Positions 28,089 through 37,640 of a DNA stretch of 64,000 bases are shown one piece after another (position 1 is the first letter of the stretch; every line of letters begins with the position of its first letter). A model generated the notes under the pieces. The model made no database searches, was not told the origin of the DNA, and worked only from the letters and a program-made list of their open reading frames with translations. The position numbers were made by a program, and so were the translations under genes. This DNA comes from Croceivirga radicis (GTDB lineage: Bacteria > Bacteroidota > Bacteroidia > Flavobacteriales > Flavobacteriaceae): NCBI RefSeq assembly GCF_002072105.2, contig NZ_MTBC01000003.1:186001-250000 (forward strand), given 5' to 3'.

Positions 28089-29273
28089 ATGAAAAAATTT
28101 TTACTTTTTATAACAACTGGAGTATTGATTTCCTGCGGTGGGGTTAAAAAAACCCAAGAAGCTTTAAATAGTGGCAACTACCAACTAGCCATGAATAAGG
28201 CAATAAAAAACCTTAGGGATAATAAAACCAAAAAGGGGAATCAAGAATATGTATTGCTTTTAGAAGAAGCCTTTGCCAAAAACCAACAAAGAGAATTAGA
28301 ACAGATAAATTTTTTAAAAAAAGATGGCAACCCCGCTAATTTGGAAAAAATATACAATAGCTATGTTTCTTTAAGAAACTTGCAAAACCAGATTAAACCC
28401 TTATTGCCATTACCAATTTATGATGAAAATAGAAATGCCTCTTTTCAATTTAAAGATTATGCCAATGCCATAGTCAATACTAAAGAAGAGCTGGCTAATT
28501 ATTTATATGATAACGCCGTACAACTGAGCAAAAATGCAGTTAACAAACAAGATTATAGGGCCGCCTACGAAGATTTTGCGTATTTATTAAAAATAAACCC
28601 TGGGTTTAAAGATGCAACCAAAAGAATGGAAGAAGCCCGTTTACAAGGGCAGGACTATGTAAAGGTAGCCCTTTACAATGCCACGGAACAAATTATACCA
28701 CAACGCTTAGAAGACGCACTTTTGGATTTCAATACTTACGGAATAAACGATTTTTGGACACAATACCACGCAAATCCATTAGACAATATCAACTATGATT
28801 ATGAAATGGCATTAGATTTTCAAAACATCTTTATTTCTCCAGAACAGGTAACTGAAAAACAGTTAGTGAAAGAAAAAATAGTAAAAGATGGTTTTGAATA
28901 CGTTCTAGATAAAAATGGTAACGTTGCTAAAGATAGTCTTGGTAATGATATTAAAGTTGATAAACTTAAAACCGTAAGATGCGATTTCTACAGGTTTACC
29001 CAATCTAAAACTGCAGAAATTGGAGCAAAGATTAGTTTTACAGATTTAAAAACAAATCAAGTTATAAACTCATATCCGTTAAGCAGTGGTTTTGCCTTTG
29101 AGCATGTCTATGCTAGCCATAGTGGGGACAAACGCGCTTTAGAGCAAGACTTAATTAATCTGTTAGCAGTTAAATCGGTACCATTTCCAAGCAATGAACA
29201 AATGGTCTTTGATGCCGGCGAAGATTTAAAATTAAGGTTGAAAGAAATTGTAAAAAAACATCAATTCAATTAA
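28089..29273 (+). CDS. Lipoprotein with TPR-like helices, unknown function
   Basis: 394 residues. Signal MKKFLLFITTGVLISCGG gives a clear lipobox. Residues 20-210 are helical (LNSGNYQLAMNKAIKNL and YRAAYEDFAYLLKINPGF resemble TPR units); the C-terminal part is beta-rich with VRCDFYRFTQSKTAEI. I cannot name the family; similar lipoproteins occur widely in flavobacteria. The start at 28089 is fixed by the signal peptide. It ends at a bidirectional terminator. Confidence 0.75.
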   Translation: MKKFLLFITTGVLISCGGVKKTQEALNSGNYQLAMNKAIKNLRDNKTKKGNQEYVLLLEEAFAKNQQRELEQINFLKKDGNPANLEKIYNSYVSLRNLQNQIKPLLPLPIYDENRNASFQFKDYANAIVNTKEELANYLYDNAVQLSKNAVNKQDYRAAYEDFAYLLKINPGFKDATKRMEEARLQGQDYVKVALYNATEQIIPQRLEDALLDFNTYGINDFWTQYHANPLDNINYDYEMALDFQNIFISPEQVTEKQLVKEKIVKDGFEYVLDKNGNVAKDSLGNDIKVDKLKTVRCDFYRFTQSKTAEIGAKISFTDLKTNQVINSYPLSSGFAFEHVYASHSGDKRALEQDLINLLAVKSVPFPSNEQMVFDAGEDLKLRLKEIVKKHQFN

Positions 29274-29275
29274 TA

Positions 29276-29306
29276 AAAAAGCCCTGTTTATTCAGGGCTT
29301 TTTTTA
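29276..29306. terminator. Bidirectional intrinsic terminator
   Basis: AGCCCTG (29280-29286), 6-nt loop, CAGGGCT (29293-29299), with A-run and T-run flanks; it lies between two convergent genes. Confidence 0.9.
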
Positions 29307-29307
29307 T

Positions 29308-29694
29308 TTAAACATATTCTTTTAAGTCTACTTCTGAAATTGCACCGTGAGAATTATGATAAACTACCCTACCATCTTTTAAAATCAATAATTGGGGTGA
29401 TTGGTGCTGCACATTAAACGTACTGGCTACAGCATTGCTTACAGAACGGTTGGCCAATAAGTCCAAGAAATAGAAGTCCATCTGATCGGGTCCCAAATCA
29501 TAGTTAGAAGTAAACATATTCAAAACCATTCTGCTAATACCACAAGAGGTCGAATGTTTAAAAATAACCTGTGTACGCTGCTTAGATGCCAATACAATTG
29601 TTTCTAACTGCTCTATATTATCAAGAGGTATCCATGGAATTTTCGATTCCGAATTCTCATTTTCATTACCAAATAACCTTCCAAATATTCCCAT
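29308..29694 (-). CDS. ytxJ: Bacillithiol-system redox protein YtxJ
   Basis: 128-residue thioredoxin-fold protein of the YtxJ family, linked by name to bacillithiol, the thiol cofactor of many Firmicutes and Bacteroidota; the motif FKHSTSCGISRM carries a single Cys followed by cis-Pro in SPQLLIL. Start at 29694 (MGIFGRLFGN); an in-frame ATG at 29826 would add a spurious 44-residue stretch. The promoter box ends 4 nt before this ATG. clpB is divergent. Confidence 0.88.
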   Translation of the reverse strand: MGIFGRLFGNENENSESKIPWIPLDNIEQLETIVLASKQRTQVIFKHSTSCGISRMVLNMFTSNYDLGPDQMDFYFLDLLANRSVSNAVASTFNVQHQSPQLLILKDGRVVYHNSHGAISEVDLKEYV

Positions 29695-29698
29695 ATGG

Positions 29699-29706
29699 CA
29701 AAGGTA
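29699..29706 (-). promoter_or_regulatory. -7 box 4 nt before ytxJ
   Basis: Minus strand TACCTTTG, exact match to TAnnTTTG, with only CCAT between it and the ATG. TTTT lies 20 nt upstream as a weak -33 element. Confidence 0.55.
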
Positions 29707-29771
29707 TAACTTATCCAAATCATTTAAAAACTGACGATTTGACCGGTGATTAGTACTAAATTTCAGACAGA

Positions 29772-29801
29772 TTGACAGTGGCAACAGAACGGCAAGATAA
29801 T
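29772..29801 (+). promoter_or_regulatory. Candidate sigma-70-like promoter of clpB
   Basis: TTGACA (29772-29777), 18-nt spacer, GATAAT (29796-29801), 30 nt before the clpB ATG. It resembles an E. coli-type promoter; no Bacteroidota TAnnTTTG box is present in this gap on the plus strand. Confidence 0.35.
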
Positions 29802-29831
29802 TGACCTTTCTCCAGAAAAACAGCAAAAAAG

Positions 29832-32432
29832 ATGAACTTTAATAATTTCACAATAAAATCACAAGAGGCTATACAGCAAGCACAACAGATTGCGCAAGGC
29901 TATGGGCATCAACAGATAGAAAACGAACATATTTTTAAGGCAATAACAGAGGTAGATGAGAATGTTCTACCCTTTTTATTAAAAAAGTTAAATGCTAATT
30001 CCAGTCTTATCAACCAAGTTGTAGACAAAGAAATAGAGCGTTTTTCAAAAGTTTCAGGGGCAGATATCATGCTTTCTAGAGAAGCAGGTAAAACACTTAA
30101 TGAGGCTGCTATTGTTGCCAAAAAAATGGGAGATGAATACGTCTCCATAGAACACTTGCTTCTAGCCATCTTTAAATCTAAGAGCAAAATAGCACAGATA
30201 TTAAAAGATAACGGAATAACGGAAAAGGATCTAACAGCAGCTATTACAGAATTAAGAAAAGGCGGAAACGTAACTTCTCAAAGCGCAGAAGACACCTATA
30301 ATTCATTGGATAAGTTTGCAAAGAACCTAAATAAATTAGCAGATTCTGGCAAACTAGATCCTGTTATTGGTAGGGATGAAGAAATTAGACGTGTGCTGCA
30401 GATTTTGTCTAGACGCACCAAAAACAATCCTATGCTGGTTGGGGAGCCTGGTGTGGGTAAAACTGCCATTGCAGAAGGTTTAGCACATAGAATTGTTCAA
30501 GGAGACGTCCCTGAGAATTTAAAAGACAAAATAATCTATTCCCTAGATATGGGTGCCTTAATTGCGGGTGCCAAGTATAAGGGTGAATTTGAAGAAAGGT
30601 TAAAGTCTGTAATTAAAGAAGTTACCAGTTCTGAAGGAGACATTGTTTTGTTTATAGATGAAATACACACACTGGTTGGTGCAGGTGGCGGACAAGGAGC
30701 TATGGATGCGGCTAATATTTTAAAACCGGCATTGGCAAGGGGTGAGTTAAGGGCAATTGGCGCAACAACCTTGGATGAATATCAAAAATACTTTGAGAAA
30801 GATAAAGCGTTGGAAAGACGTTTTCAAAAAGTAGTGGTAGACGAGCCAGATACAGAAAGTGCTATTTCTATTTTAAGGGGTATTAAAGAGAAATATGAGG
30901 CGCACCATAAGGTTAGAATTATGGACGAGGCCGTAATTGCTGCGGTAGAATTATCACAACGCTATATCACAGACCGATTTTTACCAGACAAAGCTATAGA
31001 TTTAATGGACGAGGCCGCATCTAAACTACGTATGGAAATTAATTCTAAACCAGAGGAATTAGATGTTTTGGACAGAAAGATTATGCAGCTTGAAATTGAA
31101 ATTGAAGCGATTAAACGAGAAAATGATGAAAGCAAATTAAAAACCTTAAATCTAGACCTAGCAAACTTAAAAGAAGAACGTAAAGATATTTTTGCCCAAT
31201 GGGAAAGCGAAAAAACTGTGGTTGATAATATTCAAAAGACCAAACAGGATATTGAAAACTACAAAATAGAAGCAGAACGGGCAGAGCGCAATGGAGATTA
31301 CGGAAAAGTTGCTGAGCTTAGGTATGGTAAAATTAAAGAGTCTCAAGCACTTTTAGATCAGTTACAAGAAGAATTACAAGAACAACAGGCTTCGGCAACC
31401 TTAATAAAAGAAGAGGTAACCAATGAAGATATTGCAGAAGTGGTAGCTAAATGGACTGGAATACCGGTTACTAAAATGTTGCAAAGCGAAAGGGAAAAAT
31501 TGTTGCAACTAGAAAACGTTTTACATAAACGCGTAGTTGGTCAAGAAGAAGCCATTGAGGCAGTTTCCGATGCCATAAGAAGAAGCAGGGCCGGTCTGCA
31601 GGACACTAAAAAACCAATAGGTTCTTTTCTGTTCTTAGGTACTACAGGGGTGGGTAAAACAGAGTTGGCCAAAACCCTAGCTGCGTATTTGTTTGATGAT
31701 GAAAACGCAATCACAAGAATTGATATGAGTGAGTATCAAGAAAGACACTCGGTTAGTAGATTGGTAGGGGCGCCTCCAGGATATGTAGGTTATGATGAAG
31801 GCGGACAATTAACGGAAGCCGTTAGAAGAAGACCGTATTCTGTTGTGTTGTTAGATGAGATAGAGAAGGCCCACCCAGACACATTTAATATCTTATTACA
31901 GGTTCTGGACGAAGGTAGGCTAACAGATAACAAAGGACGTGTTGCAGACTTTAAAAATGCCATTATTATCATGACAAGTAATATGGGCAGCCATATTATC
32001 CAAGAAAAGTTTGAAACCGCTAATGATATATATAGTGCAACCGAAGCTGCACGTGTAGAAGTCTTAGGGTTACTTAAAAAATCCATTAGACCAGAATTTC
32101 TAAACAGGATAGATGATATAGTAATGTTTACACCTTTGAGCAGGGAAAATATTAAGGCCATTGTTGGCTTACAAATAGAAAGCCTTAAAAAGATGTTGGC
32201 AAAACAGAACATTACTTTAGATGCTACAGCAGAAGCAATTGCTTACTTAAGCGCTAAAGGATATGATCCACAGTACGGAGCAAGACCAATTAAACGATTG
32301 GTACAAAAAGAAGTCTTGAATAAACTTTCTAAAGAACTTTTAAGCGGCTCCATAAAAAGTGAAAGTATTATTCTTTTAGATTCTTTTGACGATGCTTTAG
32401 TGTTTAGAAATCAAAACGAATTGGTGAACTAA
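29832..32432 (+). CDS. clpB: ATP-dependent chaperone ClpB
   Basis: Hexameric AAA+ disaggregase that works with DnaK. 866 residues, full length. N-domain (1-150), NBD1 with Walker A GEPGVGKT (about 204) and Walker B FIDEIHTL, the ClpB-specific coiled-coil middle domain (about 400-530), NBD2 with Walker A GTTGVGKT (about 603) and Walker B LLDEIEKA, and the C-terminal domain. Divergent from ytxJ, followed by a terminator. A stress-responsive promoter is expected but cannot be proven here. Confidence 0.98.
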   Translation: MNFNNFTIKSQEAIQQAQQIAQGYGHQQIENEHIFKAITEVDENVLPFLLKKLNANSSLINQVVDKEIERFSKVSGADIMLSREAGKTLNEAAIVAKKMGDEYVSIEHLLLAIFKSKSKIAQILKDNGITEKDLTAAITELRKGGNVTSQSAEDTYNSLDKFAKNLNKLADSGKLDPVIGRDEEIRRVLQILSRRTKNNPMLVGEPGVGKTAIAEGLAHRIVQGDVPENLKDKIIYSLDMGALIAGAKYKGEFEERLKSVIKEVTSSEGDIVLFIDEIHTLVGAGGGQGAMDAANILKPALARGELRAIGATTLDEYQKYFEKDKALERRFQKVVVDEPDTESAISILRGIKEKYEAHHKVRIMDEAVIAAVELSQRYITDRFLPDKAIDLMDEAASKLRMEINSKPEELDVLDRKIMQLEIEIEAIKRENDESKLKTLNLDLANLKEERKDIFAQWESEKTVVDNIQKTKQDIENYKIEAERAERNGDYGKVAELRYGKIKESQALLDQLQEELQEQQASATLIKEEVTNEDIAEVVAKWTGIPVTKMLQSEREKLLQLENVLHKRVVGQEEAIEAVSDAIRRSRAGLQDTKKPIGSFLFLGTTGVGKTELAKTLAAYLFDDENAITRIDMSEYQERHSVSRLVGAPPGYVGYDEGGQLTEAVRRRPYSVVLLDEIEKAHPDTFNILLQVLDEGRLTDNKGRVADFKNAIIIMTSNMGSHIIQEKFETANDIYSATEAARVEVLGLLKKSIRPEFLNRIDDIVMFTPLSRENIKAIVGLQIESLKKMLAKQNITLDATAEAIAYLSAKGYDPQYGARPIKRLVQKEVLNKLSKELLSGSIKSESIILLDSFDDALVFRNQNELVN

Positions 32433-32449
32433 ATACATGATTTTTAACT

Positions 32450-32481
32450 AAAAAGCCCTTTAAATTTGAAGGGCTTTTTTT
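32450..32481 (+). terminator. Intrinsic terminator of clpB
   Basis: AAAGCCCTT (32452-32460), 8-nt loop, AAGGGCTTT (32469-32477), then a T-run. Confidence 0.9.
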
Positions 32482-32528
32482 ATACCTTTTAGTATTTTAT
32501 AGCTATCTTAGCTACAAAATTTTCCGCT

Positions 32529-33122
32529 ATGGCCAGTAAAGCAGAAAGGACTACTAAATACATAATTGAAACCGTTGCCCCAATTTTTAATAAGCATGGT
32601 TATGTTGGCACCAGCATGAGCCATCTAACAGAGGCAACTGGCCTTACAAAAGGTGCTATTTATGGCAATTTTGAGAATAAAGAGGCTTTAGCTTTAGCTG
32701 CTTTTGATTATAACCGGCAAATACTTTTGGAGAAAATAGACCATGTTCTTAATAGCGAAGAAAAAGCTATTAGCAAGATACAAGCTCTTATCGCGTTTCA
32801 TAAACAATATGATGTTTTTACCATTGAATTGGGCGGCTGCCCTATTTTAAATACGGGTGTAGACGCACAGCACAACAATAATTTACTTGCTGCTGCAAAT
32901 AAAGAGACCATTAGGGAAATAGAAGGTAAAATTGCCTTGGTATTAGAAAATGGTGCCAATAACGGAGAATTAAGGTTATCCGTGCCACCACTACAGTTTG
33001 CCAAACAATTGTATACCATGATACAAGGTGCCATAGCCCTATTTACTATGACACAAGACCGAAAGTATTTGGCCAATACAATGGCATACCTATCGCATCT
33101 AGTTAACAGAGAATTTAACTAA
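32529..33122 (+). CDS. TetR/AcrR-family transcriptional regulator
   Basis: 197 residues. N-terminal helix-turn-helix typical of TetR (VAPIFNKHGYVGTSMSHLTE, then TGLTKGAIYGNFENKEAL); the C-terminal ligand-binding part contains the AefR-like GGCPILNTGVDA. Its effector and targets are unknown. The next gene lies 67 nt downstream on the same strand, without a terminator, but it is not an obvious target. Confidence 0.9.
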   Translation: MASKAERTTKYIIETVAPIFNKHGYVGTSMSHLTEATGLTKGAIYGNFENKEALALAAFDYNRQILLEKIDHVLNSEEKAISKIQALIAFHKQYDVFTIELGGCPILNTGVDAQHNNNLLAAANKETIREIEGKIALVLENGANNGELRLSVPPLQFAKQLYTMIQGAIALFTMTQDRKYLANTMAYLSHLVNREFN

Positions 33123-33189
33123 TTTAAAAAAATATAATTCCCACAGACTCGTTTAATAAACACCTAAATTCAGACTAAATAATAAATAC

Positions 33190-33756
33190 ATGAAAAATAT
33201 AGAGGGTAAAACTTCAAATTATAACCTTTTTCATGCAATGGTAATGTTACTTTGCTTTCTTACTTTTTTAAGCTGTAAGGAAGATAAAAAGCAAGAGCCC
33301 CCAAAAGATCCGGTAATCACCACTTTTTATTTAATTAGGCATGCAGAAAAGGATAGAAGCAACCCAGAGGACAAAGACCCAGAGTTAAATCAAGACGGTT
33401 TAGGCAGGGCAATGCTTTGGGCCAATATGTTCGACACCTTAGATTTAGACGCTGTTTATTCTACAGATTATACCCGTACAAAAATGACGGCTGCCCCAAC
33501 ATCTGTAAAACACAATATTGATATTAAAATATTTGACCCAAAAGAAATTGATGTGAAACAGTTGTTGTTAGACAACTATGGTGCAAGTGTTCTAATGGTA
33601 GGCCACAGCAACACTACCCCGGCCTTGGCCAATAAGTTAATTGGAGAAGAAAAATATCAGTCAATGGACGATAATGATAATAGTAGTGTGTACATCATTA
33701 AACTTGCAGATAGCATAGGTAACGTTGTATCCGCTAAAATTCAAAAAGTAGATTAA
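33190..33756 (+). CDS. Histidine phosphatase superfamily lipoprotein
   Basis: 188-residue predicted lipoprotein: a 24-residue N-terminal extension then FLTFLSCKED. It carries the phosphoglycerate-mutase-like active site: LIRHAEKDRS (RHG-type, catalytic His), then the second His in MVGHSNT. Probably a periplasmic phosphatase (SixA-like) of unknown substrate. The stop lies 2 nt from that of the convergent gene. Confidence 0.88.
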   Translation: MKNIEGKTSNYNLFHAMVMLLCFLTFLSCKEDKKQEPPKDPVITTFYLIRHAEKDRSNPEDKDPELNQDGLGRAMLWANMFDTLDLDAVYSTDYTRTKMTAAPTSVKHNIDIKIFDPKEIDVKQLLLDNYGASVLMVGHSNTTPALANKLIGEEKYQSMDDNDNSSVYIIKLADSIGNVVSAKIQKVD

Positions 33757-33758
33757 TA

Positions 33759-34487
33759 CTACTCCACCTTAACATTTTCTAGCTCTATTTTGGATAGCAG
33801 CTTTAATTTGCCCGCTTCAAAGAGCCTTCCAATCTCATCTAAATGTATATTGGAATTTATTGGTGCATAATTCTCGTAATCTACAAAACGTATTGCTTTT
33901 ACAAAACGCTCGTTATATGCTCTTCTAAAGCGATAACCGCCACCGTTAACAGTAAAGGAATAGGCCAAAAAGTCAATTTTGAAATCATTCTTTCCTATCC
34001 AATACAAGTATACATCTTCAAAATCTTCTCCCCCATTTTGTTGGTTAAAGGTTACTTTTACTTTATAGTATTCTTTTTCAAATAATGTTTCATCTGCTAA
34101 CAATTCTTTGTTTACCGCCTCATCATTTAAACCATAGGGTAATTTAGCAAAGTAGTGAACCGAATTAATTGAATTAGCAAAATTTTGTGCAGTACTATCG
34201 GCCAACGAAACCAAGGAATTATTTATACTCCGGGTAAAATCCTGTCCATTTTTTATATCTAATAAGGTATCGTTACCTTTAGTTCTGGAACGTGTTAACT
34301 TAAATCCTTGTCTAGATTTAGAAGAAGTATACAGGTAATCTCTAAATTTAAACGTTACTTTTTTCGCTTCAAAAAGTTCTCCTCCAGATACCTTAATAGC
34401 ATTATCCACAACCTGTTGCGCAGTAACGTTGGTTTTAGAATGGCAACCATAAACAGTTATAACTAGTATTATTAAGATAAATCGCAT
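33759..34487 (-). CDS. Lipoprotein, DUF6503-like
   Basis: 242 residues. Lipoprotein signal ending ITVYGCHSK. The mature part begins VVDNAIKVSGGELFEAKKVTFKF-type helix-then-strand and is beta-rich (RFRRAYNERFVKAIRFVDYENY), which fits the DUF6503 group of LolA-like folds in flavobacteria. Function unknown. Divergent from smpB over 77 nt. Confidence 0.7.
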   Translation of the reverse strand: MRFILIILVITVYGCHSKTNVTAQQVVDNAIKVSGGELFEAKKVTFKFRDYLYTSSKSRQGFKLTRSRTKGNDTLLDIKNGQDFTRSINNSLVSLADSTAQNFANSINSVHYFAKLPYGLNDEAVNKELLADETLFEKEYYKVKVTFNQQNGGEDFEDVYLYWIGKNDFKIDFLAYSFTVNGGGYRFRRAYNERFVKAIRFVDYENYAPINSNIHLDEIGRLFEAGKLKLLSKIELENVKVE

Positions 34488-34550
34488 AAATCACTATTTT
34501 CTACTTAATCGTAAATATCAATATTTCATTACAAATTAAAACAGAACTTC

Positions 34551-34558
34551 TATTTTTG
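34551..34558 (+). promoter_or_regulatory. -7 box 6 nt before smpB
   Basis: TATTTTTG, exact TAnnTTTG match, ending 6 nt before the smpB ATG. No TTTG at the usual -33 spacing. Confidence 0.55.
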
Positions 34559-34564
34559 TAGCCT

Positions 34565-35026
34565 ATGAACAACAACATAAACATAAAGAACAAGAGGGCT
34601 AAATTCGATTATGAGATTTTGGACAAATACATGGCAGGCATTGTTTTGTCTGGTACAGAAATTAAATCCATTCGATTAGGAAAAGCTTCTATTTCTCAAA
34701 GTTTTTGTGAGTTCAATCCTAAAGGAGAATTATTCATCATAAACATGCAGGTAGATGAGTATAGCCACGGCGGCCATTACAACCATGCACCTAAAGCAGA
34801 ACGTAAACTCCTTTTAAATAAAAGAGAGTTAAAAAAGTTGAATAAAGAAGTTACCGCTAGCGGACTTACCATTATACCGCTTAATCTTTTTATCAACGAA
34901 CGCGGATTGGCGAAAATAAACGTTGCTTTGGCCCGTGGGAAAAAACAGTACGACAAAAGAGAAACTATAAAAGACCGAGATAACAAACGGAATTTGGCCC
35001 GGGTCAAAAAAAGCTTTAATAACTAA
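34565..35026 (+). CDS. smpB: SsrA-binding protein
   Basis: Binds tmRNA for trans-translation rescue of stalled ribosomes. 153 residues, normal. Landmarks: [29 protein letters not shown], and a basic C-terminal tail ([19 protein letters not shown]). The tmRNA gene is not in this window. Converges with pcm with 2 nt between stops. Confidence 0.97.
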   Translation: MNNNINIKNKRAKFDYEILDKYMAGIVLSGTEIKSIRLGKASISQSFCEFNPKGELFIINMQVDEYSHGGHYNHAPKAERKLLLNKRELKKLNKEVTASGLTIIPLNLFINERGLAKINVALARGKKQYDKRETIKDRDNKRNLARVKKSFNN

Positions 35027-35028
35027 GG

Positions 35029-35670
35029 CTAATTCTTATCTTCTAAAAGTGGAACAAACCTAAAGTTTCCGTAGGTTGTTTTTTCAAATTCTTTTTCAGA
35101 TTTCCGAACAAACAAAGTCATAATTTGGTCTTCAATACCTACAGGAATTACTAACCTACCACCAATTGCTAGCTGTGAAAGTAATGCTTTGGGAACCTCT
35201 GGAGCGCCTGCGGTTACAATTATTCCTTTAAATGGCGCTTCTTCTGGCATCCCTTTGTAACCATCACCAAAAATTTGCTTCTTGGGCCTAAACCCCATTC
35301 GGTCAAAGAAACGCTTTGTGGTTTTAAATAGCTCCAATTGGCGTTCTATGGTGTAGACCCTAGCTTTTAATGTTAACAACACAGAAGTCTGGTAACCACT
35401 ACCCGTACCTATTTCCAATATTTTATCGTTAGGAGAAACCTTCAACAATTCGGTTTGAAAAGCTACCGTGTAAGGTTGTGATATGGTTTGGTCTGCTCCA
35501 ATAGGGAAAGCCTTGTCTTGGTAGGCATGTGCTTCAAAGCTACTGTCTAAAAACAAATGCCTTGGCACCTGTCTTATTGCTCCTAATACGTTCTGGTCCT
35601 GTATTCCTTTCGCTTCCAATAAGTTTGCCAACTTATTGCGCATTCCTTTATGTTTTAAGGTATCTCGCAT
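35029..35670 (-). CDS. pcm: Protein-L-isoaspartate O-methyltransferase
   Basis: Repairs damaged Asp/Asn residues by methylating isoaspartate with S-adenosylmethionine. 213 residues. Landmarks: QVPRHLFLD, the active-site GADQTISQPY, and the SAM motif ILEIGTGSGYQT, followed by IVTAGAPEVP. Its promoter overlaps the one of the divergent oxidoreductase operon. Confidence 0.95.
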   Translation of the reverse strand: MRDTLKHKGMRNKLANLLEAKGIQDQNVLGAIRQVPRHLFLDSSFEAHAYQDKAFPIGADQTISQPYTVAFQTELLKVSPNDKILEIGTGSGYQTSVLLTLKARVYTIERQLELFKTTKRFFDRMGFRPKKQIFGDGYKGMPEEAPFKGIIVTAGAPEVPKALLSQLAIGGRLVIPVGIEDQIMTLFVRKSEKEFEKTTYGNFRFVPLLEDKN

Positions 35671-35686
35671 GTTTTGGTTTGGTTCT

Positions 35687-35717
35687 CAAAATTACAGAAA
35701 CCTTTAAAAATAGCAAT
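35687..35717 (-). promoter_or_regulatory. Promoter of pcm
   Basis: Minus strand: ATTG (complement of 35714-35717), 19-nt spacer, TAATTTTG (complement of 35687-35694), ending 16 nt before the pcm ATG. Confidence 0.65.
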
Positions 35718-35738
35718 CCTCAATTTAATGGATATGCG

Positions 35739-35746
35739 TATTTTTG
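35739..35746 (+). promoter_or_regulatory. -7 box of the 35762-44416 operon
   Basis: TATTTTTG, exact match, 15 nt before the Gfo/Idh ATG. It is the only promoter box seen ahead of the long plus-strand run. Confidence 0.5.
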
Positions 35747-35761
35747 AAAAAACTATTCCAC

Positions 35762-36727
35762 ATGTTAAAAGTTGGCGTTCTTGGAGCCGGTCATTTGGGT
35801 AAAATCCATTTAAGACTTTTAAATCAATCTGAAAAATATGAACTAGTAGGGTTTTATGACCCAGACGAAATTAATGCGCAAAAAGTAGCAAAAGAATTTG
35901 GCTATACCTACTTTGAAAATGTGAATATCCTATTAAATCAAGTAGACGTTATAGACATTGTTACCCCTACTCTTTCTCATTTTGAAACGGCCAAAAAGGC
36001 CATAGAAAAAGGTAAACATATATTCATAGAAAAACCCATCACCAATACATTAACAGAAGCCGAAACAGTAATTGAATTGGCCAAAAAACATAAGGTTAAA
36101 GGTCAAGTTGGGCATGTAGAACGTTTTAATCCTGCTTTTCTTGCCGTTAAAGAAAAAGTAGAAAACCCAATGTTTATAGAAACGCATCGTTTAGCAGAAT
36201 TTAACCCTAGGGGAACAGATGTACCCGTGGTATTGGACCTTATGATACATGATATAGATGTTATTTTAAGTGTGGTACCAAGTAGGGTTAAACAAATTAA
36301 TGCGAGTGGTGTTTCTGTTATTAGTAATTCTCCGGACATTGCCAATGCCAGGATTGCCTTTGAAAATGGCTGTGTGGCCAACTTAACGGCCAGTAGAATT
36401 TCTTTAAAAAACATGCGTAAATCGAGGTTTTTTCAAAAAGATGCCTATATCTCCGTAGATTTTTTAGAAAAAGCGGTTGAAGTGGTAAAAATGAAGGATG
36501 CGCCTGAGGTACCCGGAAGTTTTGACATGATTTTACAAAACGCGGAAGGTGAAAAAAAACAAATTTACTTTGAAAATCCAGAGATAAACCCAAATAATGC
36601 CATCTTGGACGAGTTAGAAACTTTTGCAGATGCCATTACAAATAATACAGAACCCGTTGTAACTCTTGAGGCGGGTACAGAAGCGCTTAGGGTAGCCCTA
36701 GCCATAATAAATGCATTCAACGACTAA
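35762..36727 (+). CDS. Gfo/Idh/MocA-family oxidoreductase
   Basis: NAD(P)-dependent sugar-type dehydrogenase; 321 residues from ATG 35762 (MLKVGVLGAGHLG, Rossmann GxGxxG at the N-terminus). The family motif IEKPITNT carries the catalytic Lys, followed by GQVGHVERFNP and DLMIHDIDVI. Substrate unknown. First gene of a closely spaced eight-gene run; an upstream in-frame TTG at 35744 would only read through the promoter box. Confidence 0.92.
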   Translation: MLKVGVLGAGHLGKIHLRLLNQSEKYELVGFYDPDEINAQKVAKEFGYTYFENVNILLNQVDVIDIVTPTLSHFETAKKAIEKGKHIFIEKPITNTLTEAETVIELAKKHKVKGQVGHVERFNPAFLAVKEKVENPMFIETHRLAEFNPRGTDVPVVLDLMIHDIDVILSVVPSRVKQINASGVSVISNSPDIANARIAFENGCVANLTASRISLKNMRKSRFFQKDAYISVDFLEKAVEVVKMKDAPEVPGSFDMILQNAEGEKKQIYFENPEINPNNAILDELETFADAITNNTEPVVTLEAGTEALRVALAIINAFND

Positions 36728-36742
36728 AGACTAAAGACTAAA
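36722..36742 (+). repeat. Three tandem GACTAAA heptamers
   Basis: Perfect copies at 36722-36728, 36729-36735 and 36736-36742. The first copy contains the Gfo/Idh stop codon; the last ends 4 nt before the next ATG. Confidence 0.9.
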
Positions 36743-36746
36743 CATA

Positions 36747-37634
36747 ATGAATAAAATTGCAGTTATAGGTGCAGGTACCATGGGCAATGGTATTGCACAC
36801 GTTTTTGCCCAGAATGGATACCGTGTTAACCTAATAGATATATCACAAGAATCCCTAAACAAAGGAATAGCTACCATAAGCAAAAACCTAGATCGTTTAT
36901 TGGCAAAAGAAAAAATTACGGAAACCGTAAAAGAGAACACTTTAGGTAATATTACCACATTTACCCAACTAGAAATTGGTGTAAAAGAAGCTGACTTGGT
37001 TGTAGAAGCGGCCACTGAAGACTTAGAAGTTAAATTGAATATCTTTAGAGAACTAGATACCATTTGTGATGCCAATACTATTTTGGCCACCAACACTTCT
37101 TCTATATCCATTACACAAATTGCAGCCGTAACAAAAAGACCGGAAAAGGTGATAGGAATGCACTTTATGAATCCTGTACCTATTATGAAATTGGTAGAGA
37201 TTATACGAGGTTACAACACCAGTGATAGTGTAACAGAGCAAATAATGGCGTTGTCCAAAGCACTTGGTAAAACGCCTACGGAAGTAAATGATTACCCTGG
37301 CTTTGTGGCCAATAGAATTTTAATGCCCATGCTAAACGAAGCTATTGAGACTTTGTATAATGGTGTTGCAGGAGTAGAAGAAATAGATACGGTAATGAAA
37401 TTGGGAATGGCACATCCAATGGGGCCCTTGCAATTGGCAGATTTTATAGGGTTAGATGTTTGCCTTTCTATTTTAAATGTAATGTATGATGGGTTTAAGA
37501 ATCCAAAATATGCTCCATGTCCGCTATTGGTTAACATGGTTACCGCTGGCAAACTTGGTGTTAAAACTGGTGAAGGGTTTTATGACTATAGCGAAAGTAA
37601 AAAAGCAGAAAAGGTTTCCAAACAATTTGTTTAA
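36747..37634 (+). CDS. 3-hydroxybutyryl-CoA dehydrogenase
   Basis: Oxidises or forms 3-hydroxyacyl-CoA with NAD(H), in fatty-acid or butyrate-type metabolism. 295 residues. Landmarks: IGAGTMGNGIAHVFAQ, the catalytic His region MHFMNPVP, and the C-terminal HPMGPLQLADFIGLD. Starts 19 nt after the previous stop, in a heptamer repeat. No other acyl-CoA genes are nearby. Confidence 0.95.
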   Translation: MNKIAVIGAGTMGNGIAHVFAQNGYRVNLIDISQESLNKGIATISKNLDRLLAKEKITETVKENTLGNITTFTQLEIGVKEADLVVEAATEDLEVKLNIFRELDTICDANTILATNTSSISITQIAAVTKRPEKVIGMHFMNPVPIMKLVEIIRGYNTSDSVTEQIMALSKALGKTPTEVNDYPGFVANRILMPMLNEAIETLYNGVAGVEEIDTVMKLGMAHPMGPLQLADFIGLDVCLSILNVMYDGFKNPKYAPCPLLVNMVTAGKLGVKTGEGFYDYSESKKAEKVSKQFV

Positions 37635-37640
37635 TAGCTT

